In this document: piece after piece, positions 24,881-34,086 of the stretch
Numbering within the stretch: position 1 is the stretch's first letter
Layout of the letters: each line of letters opens with the position of its first letter
NCBI RefSeq assembly: GCF_000015165.1
Contig: NC_009485.1
Coordinates: 7,211,501 to 7,275,500, forward strand
DNA from: Bradyrhizobium sp. BTAi1
GTDB lineage: Bacteria > Pseudomonadota > Alphaproteobacteria > Rhizobiales > Xanthobacteraceae
Direction of reading: 5' to 3'
Length of the DNA: 64,000 bases
Program-made: the position numbers and the translations under genes
The notes under the pieces: model-generated
What the model was told of the DNA's origin: nothing
The model's input: the letters and a program-made list of their open reading frames with translations, nothing else
Database searches by the model: none

Positions 24881-25627
24881 TCAACCGCCCATTTTCGCCA
24901 TCAGCGCGTCCGAGATCTCGAAATTGGCGTAGACGTTCTGAACGTCGTCGTGCTCGTTCAGAAGGTCCATCAGCTTCAGCAGCTTCTCGCCGGTCTCGTC
25001 GTCCACCGACACTGTGTTCTGCGGTTTCCACGTCAGCGCCGCTTTGCGCGGCTCGCCGAACTTGGCTTCGAGGTTCTTGGCGACCTCATGGAAGCTGTCC
25101 GGCGACGCATAGACCTCGTGGCCGCCCTCGCCCGAGATCACGTCGTCGGCGCCGGCCTCGATCGCCGCGTCCAGCACCGCATCGTCGGAGGCGACGCTGC
25201 GGTCGAATTCGATGATGCCAACGCGGTCGAACATGAACGAGACCGAGCCGGTTTCGCCGAGATTGCCGCCCGATTTGGTGAAGTAGGAGCGGATGTCGGA
25301 GGCCGCGCGGTTGCGGTTGTCGGTCAGCGCCTCGACGATGACGGCGACACCGCCAGGGCCGTAGCCCTCGTAGCGGATCTCGGCATAGTTCTCACCCTCG
25401 CCGCCGAGCGCCTTCTTGATCGCGCGCTCGATATTGTCCTTGGGCATGTTCTCGGCGCGGGCGGCGACCACGGCGGCCCGCAAACGCGGGTTCATCGCCG
25501 GATCGGGCGTGCCGAGCTTGGCCGCGACGGTGATTTCGCGCGCCAGCTTGCCGAACAGCTTGGACTTCATCGCATCCTGCCGGCCCTTGCGATGCATGAT
25601 GTTTTTAAATTGGGAATGGCCGGCCAT
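24881..25627 (-). CDS. yebC: YebC/PmpR-family transcriptional regulator
   Basis: Encodes 248 residues from ATG 25627. The family signature MAGHSQFKNIMHRKGRQDA, KLAREITVAAKLG, DPAMNPRLRAAV, EIRYEGYGPGGVAVIVE, and MFDRVGIIEF are all present. YebC-type proteins are DNA-binding or ribosome-associated regulators; newer work links them to relief of stalling at proline stretches. Standard upstream neighbour of ruvC in proteobacteria. Confidence 0.97.
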   Translation of the reverse strand: MAGHSQFKNIMHRKGRQDAMKSKLFGKLAREITVAAKLGTPDPAMNPRLRAAVVAARAENMPKDNIERAIKKALGGEGENYAEIRYEGYGPGGVAVIVEALTDNRNRAASDIRSYFTKSGGNLGETGSVSFMFDRVGIIEFDRSVASDDAVLDAAIEAGADDVISGEGGHEVYASPDSFHEVAKNLEAKFGEPRKAALTWKPQNTVSVDDETGEKLLKLMDLLNEHDDVQNVYANFEISDALMAKMGG

Positions 25628-25848
25628 GCGAGGTCTCTTGGAAGGGTCTGAGGTCAGTGGGAAGCGCGGCCTTATAGGCCGATGACTCGTCAAAATCAAA
25701 GATTTGGAGCGGATTCAAGGGGCGGTGCAACCGACGGCATGCAGCTGGTGGCCTTGCACCGTAAGGCGGAATTTAACCATCGCTTCACGCCGAAGTGCAA
25801 GGATATCAGCCTATCTGCACCTTTTCACGCGCACCGGGGTACCTTCCC

Positions 25849-27603
25849 ATGGCGTTTGGTTTTCTTGCACGACGTGCCCCTGCGCCCGAGACGAAGGCGG
25901 AGGTCGCCCTGAAGCCGATCGCCGTCGTTGAGACGCCGGCCGGAGCGGACGGCGATTCGGCGAGCGCGATTCTCGACCTGCTGGAGCTGGAACTCGGCGG
26001 GATGATCCGTCAGCTGGAACGCGCCGCGAACGCCGTCGCCAGCGGTGCCGAGGCGACGGCGGGGACACTGACCGACATCCGCCAGCGCGCGGACGCCCTG
26101 ACCGGCCGCAGCAGCGCCGCCCAGGGGACGGCCGCGACCTTTGCCCAGGCGGCCGAGAAGGTGACCCAGTCGGCGCATGGCATCCGCGCACAGGTCCAGG
26201 ATGCAGGCCAACTCGCCGACCAGGCCAGCGCTGCCGCGAGCGAGGCACGCGCCAATGTCGACCGGCTGCGCGAATCCTCGGCCGCGATCGGCAACGTCGT
26301 CAACCTGATCTCCCAGATCGCCCGCCAGACCACCCTGCTCGCCCTCAACTCGACCATCGAGGCCGCGCGGGCCGGCGACGCCGGCCGCGGCTTTGCGGTG
26401 GTCGCGACCGAGGTCAAGGCGCTGGCCATCCAGACCCAGAATGCGACCGAGGAGATTACCCGCAAGATCGAGGCGCTGCAGAAAGACGCCGCCGGCTCCG
26501 CCGACGCCGTGCACCGCATCGCGCAGGCGATCGATGCGATCCGTCCGGTGTTCACCAATGTCAACGGCGCGGTGGCTGAGCAGAACCAGACCACCGGCGA
26601 GATGTCCGGCAATGCGGCGCAGGCGTCGCAATTCATCGCCTCGGTCGTGGACAGTGCCGCCGACATCGGCACCGCCACCAAGCAGGCGGAGAGCTATGGC
26701 GAAAGCGTCACCAGCGCCGGCCGCGCGGTGAAGATGCACGCGCAGAAGCTGAAGGCGCGCTGCGCGGTGCTGCTGCGGCAGGGCAATCGCGTTGCCCGCA
26801 GCGGCAATGAGCGCCTGCCCTGCCATCTCAGCCTCGAGATCAAATCCGGCGCGCGCAGTCTCAGCGTCCCTGTCTATGAGATCTCCAACGATGGCATGCT
26901 GATCACCGGACCTGAGGCGAGCCGCCTGCCGGTGAACGAGCGTTTCGACGCCGTGCTGGAGGATGTCGGCCCCTGCCGGCTGCGCGTGACCGAGCAGGTC
27001 AAGGCTGGCGCCCAGGCGCGGTTCGATGCGCCGAACGCCGAGCTGCGCGAGAAGATCGAGGACAAGCTCTGGGCGCTGCACGAGGAGAACAACGAATTCG
27101 TTGCCCGTGCGATGGAGGCCGGCACCGAGCTGAACCGGATTTTCGAGAACGCAGTCAAGAACGGCGAAATCACCCTCGAGGACATGTTCGATACGAACTA
27201 TGTCGAAATCGCCGGCACCAATCCGCAGCAGCACCGCAGCCGCATTCTCGACTGGGCCGACCGCGCTTTGCCGCCGTTCCAGGAGGCCTTCCTGGCCAAG
27301 GATGCGCGGATGGCATTCTGTGTCGCGATCGACCGCAACGGCTACCTTCCGGTGCATAACAGGATCTATTCGCACCCGCAGCGGCCGGGGGACGTGGCCT
27401 TCAACACCGCCAACAGCCGCAACCGCCGAATCTTCAATGATGCGGCCGGCCTCGCCGCCGGCCGCAACCAGCGACCTTATCTGATCCAGAGCTATGCCCG
27501 CGACATGGGCAACGGCAACACCGTCATGATGCGCGAAATCGACGTGCCGATCCGCGTCCGCGGCCGGCACTGGGGGGGCTTTCGGACTGCCTACAAACTG
27601 TAA
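25849..27603 (+). CDS. Soluble methyl-accepting chemotaxis protein with PilZ-like and Cache-like domains
   Basis: Encodes 584 residues from ATG 25849 (the frame opens at 25795). No transmembrane segment or signal peptide is seen. The MCP signalling hairpin comes first: RQTTLLALNSTIEAARAGDAG, RGFAVVATEVKALAIQTQ (about residues 160-200). A PilZ-like stretch follows (about 318-400): RLPCHLSLEI, VPVYEISNDGMLIT, a possible c-di-GMP binder though without a clear RxxxR. The C-terminal domain (about 415-584, NRIFENAVKNGEITLEDMF ... NGYLPVHN ... GRHWGGFRTAY) is shared with the next protein and resembles a cytosolic Cache sensor. Signal domain N-terminal, sensor C-terminal is reversed from the usual order. 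Confidence 0.88.
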   Translation: MAFGFLARRAPAPETKAEVALKPIAVVETPAGADGDSASAILDLLELELGGMIRQLERAANAVASGAEATAGTLTDIRQRADALTGRSSAAQGTAATFAQAAEKVTQSAHGIRAQVQDAGQLADQASAAASEARANVDRLRESSAAIGNVVNLISQIARQTTLLALNSTIEAARAGDAGRGFAVVATEVKALAIQTQNATEEITRKIEALQKDAAGSADAVHRIAQAIDAIRPVFTNVNGAVAEQNQTTGEMSGNAAQASQFIASVVDSAADIGTATKQAESYGESVTSAGRAVKMHAQKLKARCAVLLRQGNRVARSGNERLPCHLSLEIKSGARSLSVPVYEISNDGMLITGPEASRLPVNERFDAVLEDVGPCRLRVTEQVKAGAQARFDAPNAELREKIEDKLWALHEENNEFVARAMEAGTELNRIFENAVKNGEITLEDMFDTNYVEIAGTNPQQHRSRILDWADRALPPFQEAFLAKDARMAFCVAIDRNGYLPVHNRIYSHPQRPGDVAFNTANSRNRRIFNDAAGLAAGRNQRPYLIQSYARDMGNGNTVMMREIDVPIRVRGRHWGGFRTAYKL

Positions 27604-27660
27604 ATCCAGCTGAGACCTACCGACAATCCTCTTCAAATCATTAATCCCGGGAGCCTGGAA

Positions 27661-29088
27661 ATGTCCGTCGCGCAACGCGCAATCCTGGAAAGTCACGATG
27701 CGCGCTGGGGCGCCGAACGCCTCATCGACGAAATCGCCGACCGCATTGGCGGGCTCGGCGTCGAGCTCGCCGATGTCGCCGGCAATGTGCAGGAGGTCGC
27801 CAACCGGTTCAGCTACCAATCGCAGCGGTTCGGCCATCTGCAGACGACCGCCAAGACGATGGTGGCGGCCAATCACGACATCGCCACCGCCTCGCAGGCG
27901 GTGCAATCGGCCACGTCGGCGGCGGTCGGCGATATCGCGCAATCGCGCAGCGTCGTCGATGCCGCGGTGCGCCACATCGCCGAGCTGGTGGATTCGGTCG
28001 AGCGCATCGAGCAGCGGCTCGGTTCGGTGGGCGATGCGCTGTCGCAGGTCGCCAAAGTGTCGGTGGCGATCGAGGCGATCGCCAAGCAGACCAACCTGCT
28101 CGCCCTCAATGCCACGATCGAGGCGGCGCGCGCCGGCAGCGCCGGCCGCGGCTTCGCTGTGGTCGCGAGCGAGGTGAAATCGCTCGCCGAGGCGACCCGC
28201 CAGGCCACGCAGCAGATCGGCGACACGCTGCGGGGACTCGATTCCCAGGTGAAGAACCTGCTCGGCGAGAGCGGCCAAGCCTCCTCGCGAGCCAAGACCG
28301 CGGGCGAAGGCGCCCAGCAGATCGGCGGCATCATCGTCCGCGTCCAGGACGGCTTCACCAGCGTCGGCCAGGAAATCGACGGCGTAGCCAAGGCCGCGAC
28401 CTCCAACCTCGCGCATTGCGACGCTGTGATCAGCGAGCTCAACGAGCTTGCCAAGGGTGTCGATCAGTCCTCGATCGAGCTCAAGCAAGCCGACGCCCGC
28501 ATTGCCAAGCTGCTCGACAGTTCCGAGGCGCTGATCGGACTGATCGCCGAGAGCGGCGTGCAGACCGCCGATGCGCCGCTGATCAAGGCCGTCGTCGAGA
28601 CCGCAAAGCAGATCTCCGCGGTGTTCGAGGCCGCCGTCGATCGCGGCGAGATCTCGCTCGCCGACCTGATGGACGAGAACTATCGCGAGATTCCGGGCAC
28701 CAATCCCAAGCAATTCATGACGCGCTATGTCGACTTCACCGACCGCGTTCTGCCGCCAATTCAGGATCCGTTGCAGAGCACCGACCCGCGCATCGTGTTC
28801 TGCGTCGCCTGGGCGCGGGGCGGCTATCTGCCGACCCACAATCCGAACTACCGCAAGCCGCAGGGGCCCGACCCGGTCTGGAACAACGCCAATTGCCGCA
28901 ATCGCCGCCTGTTCGAGGATCGGGCCGTGAAGAAGGTCGCCGCGGCGAGCAACAAGCCGTTCCTGCTGCAGACCTATCGGCGCGACATGGGCGGCGGCCA
29001 ATTCGTGCTGATGAAGGACCTTTCGGCGCCGATCTTCATCAAGGGCCGCCATTGGGGCGCATTCCGGATGGGCTTCCGCCACAGCTAG
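27661..29088 (+). CDS. Soluble methyl-accepting chemotaxis protein with C-terminal Cache-like domain
   Basis: Encodes 475 residues from ATG 27661 with GGGAG upstream, 57 bases after the previous gene. No membrane segment. The MCP hairpin tip KQTNLLALNATIEAARAGSAG, RGFAVVASEVKSLAEATRQA is around residues 142-182. The C-terminal 175 residues (VFEAAVDRGEISLADLMDEN ... RGGYLPTHNPNY ... GRHWGAFRMGF) match the C-terminal domain of the preceding protein but the PilZ-like part is missing. Likely a tandem duplication with divergence. Predicted to signal through CheW/CheA in the cytoplasm. Confidence 0.9.
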   Translation: MSVAQRAILESHDARWGAERLIDEIADRIGGLGVELADVAGNVQEVANRFSYQSQRFGHLQTTAKTMVAANHDIATASQAVQSATSAAVGDIAQSRSVVDAAVRHIAELVDSVERIEQRLGSVGDALSQVAKVSVAIEAIAKQTNLLALNATIEAARAGSAGRGFAVVASEVKSLAEATRQATQQIGDTLRGLDSQVKNLLGESGQASSRAKTAGEGAQQIGGIIVRVQDGFTSVGQEIDGVAKAATSNLAHCDAVISELNELAKGVDQSSIELKQADARIAKLLDSSEALIGLIAESGVQTADAPLIKAVVETAKQISAVFEAAVDRGEISLADLMDENYREIPGTNPKQFMTRYVDFTDRVLPPIQDPLQSTDPRIVFCVAWARGGYLPTHNPNYRKPQGPDPVWNNANCRNRRLFEDRAVKKVAAASNKPFLLQTYRRDMGGGQFVLMKDLSAPIFIKGRHWGAFRMGFRHS

Positions 29089-29098
29089 GCGCGGTGCC

Positions 29099-29923
29099 TC
29101 ACGCGCCCCAGAAGGGAGGCCTGGCCGGGGACAATCGTCCGCCGATGCGCAACGGCGCGATCTTGACGGCCAGCCCGGTCGCATCATCGGTCTCGACCGC
29201 CACACCGCTCAGGGTGGCCTCACCCATCGCCGGCTCGAACCGCGCCGACGGGATGCCGGACTGGAAGCGGCGCAGCGGCTCGTCCTTCTGCATGCCGATG
29301 ATGGAGTCGTAATCGCCGGTCATGCCGGCATCGGTCATGTAGGCGGTGCCGCCGGGCAGGATCTGGTGATCGGCGGTCGGCACATGGGTGTGGGTGCCGA
29401 CCACGAGACTGGCGCGGCCGTCGCAGAAATGGCCGAGCCCCTGCTTCTCGCTCGACGCCTCGCAATGCACGTCGACCACGATCGCGTCCGCCGCCTCGCG
29501 CAACGGGCAGGCGCCGAGCTCGCGGCCGATCGCCGCGAACGGATCGTCGAACGGCGTCATGAACACGCGGCCGAGCACGTTGACCACCAGCGCCCGCGCG
29601 CCGTTCTTGGCCTCGACCAGCGCGGCGCCGCGCCCGGGGGTGCCCGGCGGATAGTTCGCGGGACGCACCAGGCGCGGCGCCCGCTCGATGAACACCAGCG
29701 CCTCGCGCTGATCCCAGGAGTGATTGCCGAGCGTGACCGCGTCCGCTCCGGCATCGACCAGCTCCTGATAGATCGCCTCGGTGATGCCGAAACCGCCGGC
29801 CGCGTTCTCGCCATTGACGATGACGAGATCGAGCGCCCAGTCGCGGATCAGGCCTGGAAGGTGGTCAGAGACGGCGCTGCGGCCGGCCCGGCCGACCACG
29901 TCGCCGACAAACAGAATTCGCAA
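29099..29923 (-). CDS. ymdB: YmdB-family metallophosphoesterase
   Basis: Encodes 274 residues. TIGR00282-type phosphoesterase: RILFVGDVVGRAGRSAV, IVNGENAAGGFG (Asn/Glu metal ligands), GNHSWDQREAL, DVHCEASSEKQGL, VGTHTHVPTAD, and TDAGMTGDYDSIIG. In Bacillus, YmdB is a 2',3'-cyclic nucleotide phosphodiesterase that affects biofilm choice. The start is one base after the stop of fau, so they are probably co-transcribed. Convergent with the MCP gene. Confidence 0.93.
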   Translation of the reverse strand: MRILFVGDVVGRAGRSAVSDHLPGLIRDWALDLVIVNGENAAGGFGITEAIYQELVDAGADAVTLGNHSWDQREALVFIERAPRLVRPANYPPGTPGRGAALVEAKNGARALVVNVLGRVFMTPFDDPFAAIGRELGACPLREAADAIVVDVHCEASSEKQGLGHFCDGRASLVVGTHTHVPTADHQILPGGTAYMTDAGMTGDYDSIIGMQKDEPLRRFQSGIPSARFEPAMGEATLSGVAVETDDATGLAVKIAPLRIGGRLSPARPPFWGA

Positions 29924-29924
29924 T

Positions 29925-30512
29925 TCATTTGCTCCGGAAATCGAAGGTCTCGCGTTCGGTTAGCACATAATCCAGCGCGGCGTCGTGGGCCAGGGCCGGC
30001 ACCGCAGCGGTTTCCTGGATGGCGAAACCGAGACCGACGCCGATGACATGATGCGCCTTCCGCAGGTGCGAAAAGGTGTAGTCGTAGTAGCCGCCGCCAT
30101 AGCCGATGCGGTGGCCGGCGCGGTCGAAGGCCGCGAGCGGCACCAGCATGACGTTCGGGATCAGCTCGGCGGCGGCCGGCGACGGTTCGGGGATGCCAAG
30201 CGACCCCATCACCAGCCGATCGTCCGGCGCGAAGGCCCGGAAGGTCAGCGCGTGGCCCCGCGCGGTGATCGCCGGCAGCGCCAGCCGGGCCCCGGCGGCG
30301 GCAAGTCTCAGCATCAGGGGGGCCGGATCGAGCTCGCTGCGAATCGCGACATAGCCGGCGACGACGGCGCCCGGCTGCAGCGCGAACGGCAGGCCGCGGG
30401 CGGCAATCGTCGCTGCGGCCGCCTTGCGGGCATCCTCGCTCAGCGCATCGCGCGCGGCAAGCGCGTTGGCTCGCAACTGCTGCTTGGACTGCTGTGCGGC
30501 CTTCATCGGCAT
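29925..30512 (-). CDS. fau: 5-formyltetrahydrofolate cyclo-ligase
   Basis: Encodes 195 residues from ATG 30512, with GGAGGT eight bases upstream (the frame opens at 30722 through the 6S RNA gene). MTHFS family: KQQLRANALAARDAL basic start, VVAGYVAIRSELDPAPLM, and the ATP/substrate loop DRAGHRIGYGGGYYDYTF, which is highly conserved. It converts 5-formyl-THF to 5,10-methenyl-THF. Lies directly downstream of the 6S RNA gene, the standard place for fau/ygfA in many proteobacteria. Confidence 0.95.
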   Translation of the reverse strand: MPMKAAQQSKQQLRANALAARDALSEDARKAAAATIAARGLPFALQPGAVVAGYVAIRSELDPAPLMLRLAAAGARLALPAITARGHALTFRAFAPDDRLVMGSLGIPEPSPAAAELIPNVMLVPLAAFDRAGHRIGYGGGYYDYTFSHLRKAHHVIGVGLGFAIQETAAVPALAHDAALDYVLTERETFDFRSK

Positions 30513-30639
30513 GCGACGTGACCTCCGGGGAGGCCCGCGGACGGCGGGCGATCGAACGTTCTCAGAAACGCTGGGGACCGGCAACCGATGGGGACGGAGA
30601 ACAGAGAAATGAGGGCAGAGAGATGAGGGAAGAGAGTGA

Positions 30640-30803
30640 AGCGCGAAGCCGCAATCGCCGTTGAAACGCTCGATCCCGGAGTTCCCTACGAAAGTAGGTG
30701 GGCACCATATGTCCAGGTCCACGGACCTGGCCAGGGACAGTTCCCTAAAGGATCGATAAGGCCCCGGGGATATGTTGGTTCCGGACGCGCGTCGCAGCCT
30801 CGC
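30640..30803 (-). ncRNA. ssrS: 6S RNA (RNA polymerase regulator)
   Basis: On the minus strand, an 11-bp closing stem pairs the 5' end (30802-30792, CGAGGCUGCGA) with the 3' end (30654-30644, UUGCGGCUUCG) with a few G-U pairs. Inside lie a second stem (CGAUCC with GGGAUCG), a single-stranded bubble with GGGAACU on both sides, an apical CCAGGUCC-GU-GGACCUGG hairpin, and a small CCUAC-UUUC-GUAGG hairpin in the 3' side. Length about 160 bases. Position immediately upstream of fau, and the same strand as zapA further upstream, is that of alphaproteobacterial 6S RNA. A TACATT -10-like box lies at 30815-30810. 6S RNA mimics an open promoter and inhibits sigma-70 RNA polymerase. Confidence 0.82.
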
Positions 30804-30839
30804 CGAGCCAATGTAACCATCGCGGGGTGATTTTGCCAG

Positions 30840-31317
30840 CGGTGGACGTGATAAGGCGAGACTAGGCCTGCAACTCGCTGTCGTGGCCCGGGTTGCAGCC
30901 TTCGCTCAAGCTTCGGCGCGCCCCGGGGGCTCATGGCGGCCGCGTCGAAGGCGAAGACGTGACCGGGCGCCCCAATACTCCGAGGCCGCGGTGACGGAGC
31001 CGAGAGGCCGCGGCGTACTGGATCGCCCGCTTTCGCGGACGATGACAGTTGTGGGTTTGCGACGGTCGAGCCGATCACGGCAGAGCCGACGCGGATTGCC
31101 CGTTGTGCAAAGGGGCCGTGCGAGAAGGCCCGTATCGCGACGACGCGAGGCCGCCACACATTCCGCTGTCCCGCGAGGCTGCCAGCGAGGCAGCGCGGCA
31201 CAAGCCGCGCATAGTGTCGCCATGATTGAGGCTCAACGATTGCAGCAGTGGTTGTGCCGGATCATGACCACCAATGCCCAGTAGCGTACATATCTGTAGC
31301 GTCCATTGGAGACTGGC
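30840..31317. other. Intergenic region with repeat-like GC-rich palindromes
   Basis: No convincing gene. It contains palindromic GC-rich stretches, for example around 31010-31045 (GATCGCCCGCTTTCGCGGACGATGAC split), resembling small intergenic repeats of Bradyrhizobium. The 3' end carries the ribosome site (GGAG) and presumably the promoter for the gene at 31318. Confidence 0.5.
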
Positions 31318-31773
31318 ATGCGCTTCGATCTCAGGACAGTCACAGCGGCCTGCGCGCTGTTGATCGCATCGGCGGGCGCGAGCCTCAGCGCCGAGGTCAA
31401 GATTCACCGTGTCGCGATCCAGGTCGATCAGAACGATCCGGCGATCATGAATCTGGCCCTCAACAACGCCAGCAACATCATGGAGACCTTCAAGGAGAAG
31501 GGCGAGGAGGTCGAGATCGAGCTCGTCACCTACGGGCCCGGGCTCAACATGCTGCGCGAGGACACGTCGCCGGTGAAGGACCGGCTCAAGCAGATCGCCG
31601 AGCTCAGCTTTCCCGCCAAGATCAAGTTCTCCGCCTGCAACATCACCAAGCGCGGCATGGAGAAGCGCGAAGGCCACCCGATCGCGATCGTCGCCGAAGC
31701 CAGCCTCGTGCCCTCGGGCGCTGTGAGGCTGATGGAACTTCAAGAGAGCGGCTGGAGCTACCTAAAACCCTAG
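31318..31773 (+). CDS. Periplasmic DsrE/DsrF-like protein
   Basis: Encodes 151 residues from ATG 31318 with TTGGAG upstream. A signal peptide is at residues 1-24 (TAACALLIASAGASLSAEV). The rest resembles the DsrE-like fold: HRVAIQVDQNDPAIMNLALN, EIELVTYGPGLNMLRED, SFPAKIKFSACNITKRGM, with one cysteine (SACN) in the place where DsrE-type proteins carry the sulfur-handling Cys. Such exported DsrE-like proteins are conserved in alphaproteobacteria without assigned function. Lies 110 bases before the TAXI gene. Confidence 0.83.
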   Translation: MRFDLRTVTAACALLIASAGASLSAEVKIHRVAIQVDQNDPAIMNLALNNASNIMETFKEKGEEVEIELVTYGPGLNMLREDTSPVKDRLKQIAELSFPAKIKFSACNITKRGMEKREGHPIAIVAEASLVPSGAVRLMELQESGWSYLKP

Positions 31774-31883
31774 GTAGCTGTCGCCGCAAATCCGCCAGGT
31801 TTATATCACACGTTCACACGACCTTAGATTGAAGCGGCCATATTAGTCTGCTCACGGGGACACGCGGGCAGACGCGATCGAGG

Positions 31884-33155
31884 ATGATCATCATGCGTCG
31901 AACGCCCGCTGGTCCAGCGCTGATCGCGCTGGCGCTGACCTCTGCTGTCTTGTTCACTGCCGGGCCCGTGGCGCTGGCTCAGGATCTCATCAGGGATCAG
32001 CCTGCGACGCCGCTCTCCCTCAAGCCCGCCCGCACGGCGGAACGACGGGCTGTCGAGCCTCGGGCCGCGCAGGCGCGTGTGCCCGAGCCACACAGCGCAG
32101 CGGACGAAACCGCGACCAAGACGCGCATGAACCAATGGACCGTCGGCCTCGCCGCGGGCCTGCCCGATGGCGGCTTCGTGCGCTTCGCCAGCGAGATGGC
32201 GCGGACGATGGATGACGGCGACAATATGCGCCTGATTCCGATGGTGACGCGCGGCACGACGTCGAACATCGCCGACCTGCTCTATCTGCGCGGCGTCGAC
32301 GTCGCGATCACCTATGCCGATGCGTTCGACTTTTATGTGAGGCAGGCCGGGCTCGCCAACATCAACGACCGCATCCGCTATGTGCTGCGATTCTTCATCT
32401 CCGATGTGCATATCTATGCACGCAATGAGTTCAAGTCGCTGCAGGATCTCAGAGGCCAGAAGATTGCGGTCGGCACGGCCGGCGTCGCCGCGGCGCATAC
32501 CGGCCCGCTGATCTTCCGGCGACTTGGCATCGACATCGAGCCGGTCGCGGTTGGCGGACCGGTCGCGCTGGAGAAGCTGCACAAGGGCGAGATTGCGGCG
32601 ATGGTCTATGTCGCCTCGAAGCCGGGCGAGGTGTTCAGCAGCATGAAGGCGGCCGACCCGGGCTTTCACTTCGTGCCGATCCCCTACACCAGCCAGTTCT
32701 CGGACTTCTATTATCCCACGGCGATCAAGGCCGAGACCTATCCGGCGCTGCTCGCGCCAGATACCTCGATCGAGACGATCGCGGTCCCTTCGGTGCTCGC
32801 CGTCTACAATTGGAAGCCCGGCAGCGACCGCGCCGACCGCGTCAACCGTTTCGTCGAGACGCTGTTCACCAACCTCGCCCGCCTGCAGCAGCCGCCGTTT
32901 CATCCGGGCTGGAAGGATCTCAATCTCGACGCCCAGGTGCCGGGCTGGCAACGCTATCCCTACGTCGAGACGGTGCTGGAGCGCATGAGGAAGGAAGCCG
33001 ATGTCGGCCTGCCGCCGGCCGCAACCGGCAGCCTGTCGCAACAGGAGCGCTTCGAGGCGTTCCTGGCCTCGCAGGCCAAGGCGCCGACGACGAAGGCCGA
33101 GAAGGAGGAGCTGTATCGCTCGTTCCTGGACTGGAGCCGCAAACGTCAGAAGTGA
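31884..33155 (+). CDS. TAXI-family TRAP transporter solute-binding protein
   Basis: Encodes 423 residues from ATG 31884 or, better placed behind GAGG, 420 from ATG 31893. Signal peptide at residues 5-33 (LIALALTSAVLFTAGPVALAQ), an Arg-rich linker, then the TAXI-type substrate-binding fold: TVGLAAGLPDGGFVRFASEM, DLRGQKIAVGTAGVAAAHTG, and SSMKAADPGFHFVPIPYT. No TRAP membrane subunit is nearby, so it may work with a distant or fused permease, or serve as a stand-alone sensor protein. Ligand unknown. Confidence 0.82.
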   Translation: MIIMRRTPAGPALIALALTSAVLFTAGPVALAQDLIRDQPATPLSLKPARTAERRAVEPRAAQARVPEPHSAADETATKTRMNQWTVGLAAGLPDGGFVRFASEMARTMDDGDNMRLIPMVTRGTTSNIADLLYLRGVDVAITYADAFDFYVRQAGLANINDRIRYVLRFFISDVHIYARNEFKSLQDLRGQKIAVGTAGVAAAHTGPLIFRRLGIDIEPVAVGGPVALEKLHKGEIAAMVYVASKPGEVFSSMKAADPGFHFVPIPYTSQFSDFYYPTAIKAETYPALLAPDTSIETIAVPSVLAVYNWKPGSDRADRVNRFVETLFTNLARLQQPPFHPGWKDLNLDAQVPGWQRYPYVETVLERMRKEADVGLPPAATGSLSQQERFEAFLASQAKAPTTKAEKEELYRSFLDWSRKRQK

Positions 33156-33260
33156 GGGATCGACGTGATCCGATGCCAGCTGGCGCTCAATCGCTTATCG
33201 CAGCGATGCGAGCAGATAGGTGGAAACTGAAAAGCGAGCTATCACGGCAGAGACGGTCAG

Positions 33261-33410
33261 CTCCCTCTCCCCGTTCTTACGGGGAGAGGGTTGGGGTGAG
33301 GGGCAGCCGCACGGGAAGTGCATGCGGTGAGACCTGTCCCCCCTCACCCGGATTGCATCTGGCGATGCAATCCGACCTCTTCCCGCAAGCGGGGCGAGGT
33401 GCACCGCGCC
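33261..33410. repeat. REP-like palindromic intergenic repeat
   Basis: The CTCTCCCCGTTCTTACGGGGAGAG hairpin (split here, 33265-33288) is followed by GGTTGGGGTGAGGGG and, after about 45 bases, an inverted unit (CCCCTCACCCGGATTGC ... CCGCAAGCGGGG). Same overall design as the pair at 3181-3403 but a different sequence. It occupies the convergent gap between the TAXI and GST genes, where it may end transcription. Confidence 0.7.
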
Positions 33411-33441
33411 TGCCGCACGAGCGATCGTCAAACAACTTTTC

Positions 33442-34083
33442 TCAGCTCAACAACAGCTCCATGCCCGGATCGCCCTTGGCCATGGCCCGCTGATAAGCGG
33501 GGCGCGCGCCGATCCGCGCCAGATAGGCGCGGATGTTGGGGAACGGCGCGAGGTCGTAGGGCAGGAAGTAGCGCATCGTGGTCAGCGAGAACACGGTCAT
33601 GATGTCGGCGCTGGTCAGCGCGTTGCCGGCCAGATAATCCGTCTCGCCGCAGCGCGCCTCGACGGCGGCGAAGGCGCGATCGACGCGCCCGCGCATCGCC
33701 AACAGCATGGGATTGTCCTCGGGCAGATTGAGCCGGTTCAGGATCATCAGCCGCCCCATCGCCGCCTGCAGCGTGCCGTTGGCGAAGTGAAACCAATACA
33801 GGAACGGGGCAAAGCCGGGATCGTCGGGACCGGGCCGCAAGCGCCCCTGGCCGTATTTCGCGGTGATGTACTCGACGATCGCCCCGGACTCGGCGAGTTG
33901 CAGCTCGCCGTCGGTGATGACGGGCGCGGCGCCGATGGCATGCAGCGCCTTGTACTCCGCGGGCGCCAGGATGGTCTTGGCGTCGCGCGCGTAACATTTC
34001 AGATCGTGGGGGATCTCCAGCTCCTCGCAGAGCCAGACGATGCGTTCGGATTGGGATTTTCCGAGATGATGAACGGTGAGCAT
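33442..34083 (-). CDS. Glutathione S-transferase family protein
   Basis: Encodes 213 residues. N-terminal thioredoxin-like half (LTVHHLGKSQSERIVWLCEE) with the glutathione-binding LAESGAIVEYI segment, AAPVITDGELQL cis-Pro region, then an alpha-helical C-terminal half (FAPFLYWFHFANGTLQ, LAGNALTSADIMTVFSL). It resembles GST3-like enzymes. The start is three bases after the stop of the upstream serine hydrolase, so the two genes form an operon. No specific substrate can be inferred. Confidence 0.9.
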   Translation of the reverse strand: MLTVHHLGKSQSERIVWLCEELEIPHDLKCYARDAKTILAPAEYKALHAIGAAPVITDGELQLAESGAIVEYITAKYGQGRLRPGPDDPGFAPFLYWFHFANGTLQAAMGRLMILNRLNLPEDNPMLLAMRGRVDRAFAAVEARCGETDYLAGNALTSADIMTVFSLTTMRYFLPYDLAPFPNIRAYLARIGARPAYQRAMAKGDPGMELLLS

Positions 34084-34086
34084 GCG

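Noticed and set aside
25825..29205. A 1126-codon open frame on the minus strand over the chemoreceptor genes.
   Set aside because: Antisense to two MCP genes, with no domain features; the composition is that of a shadow frame.
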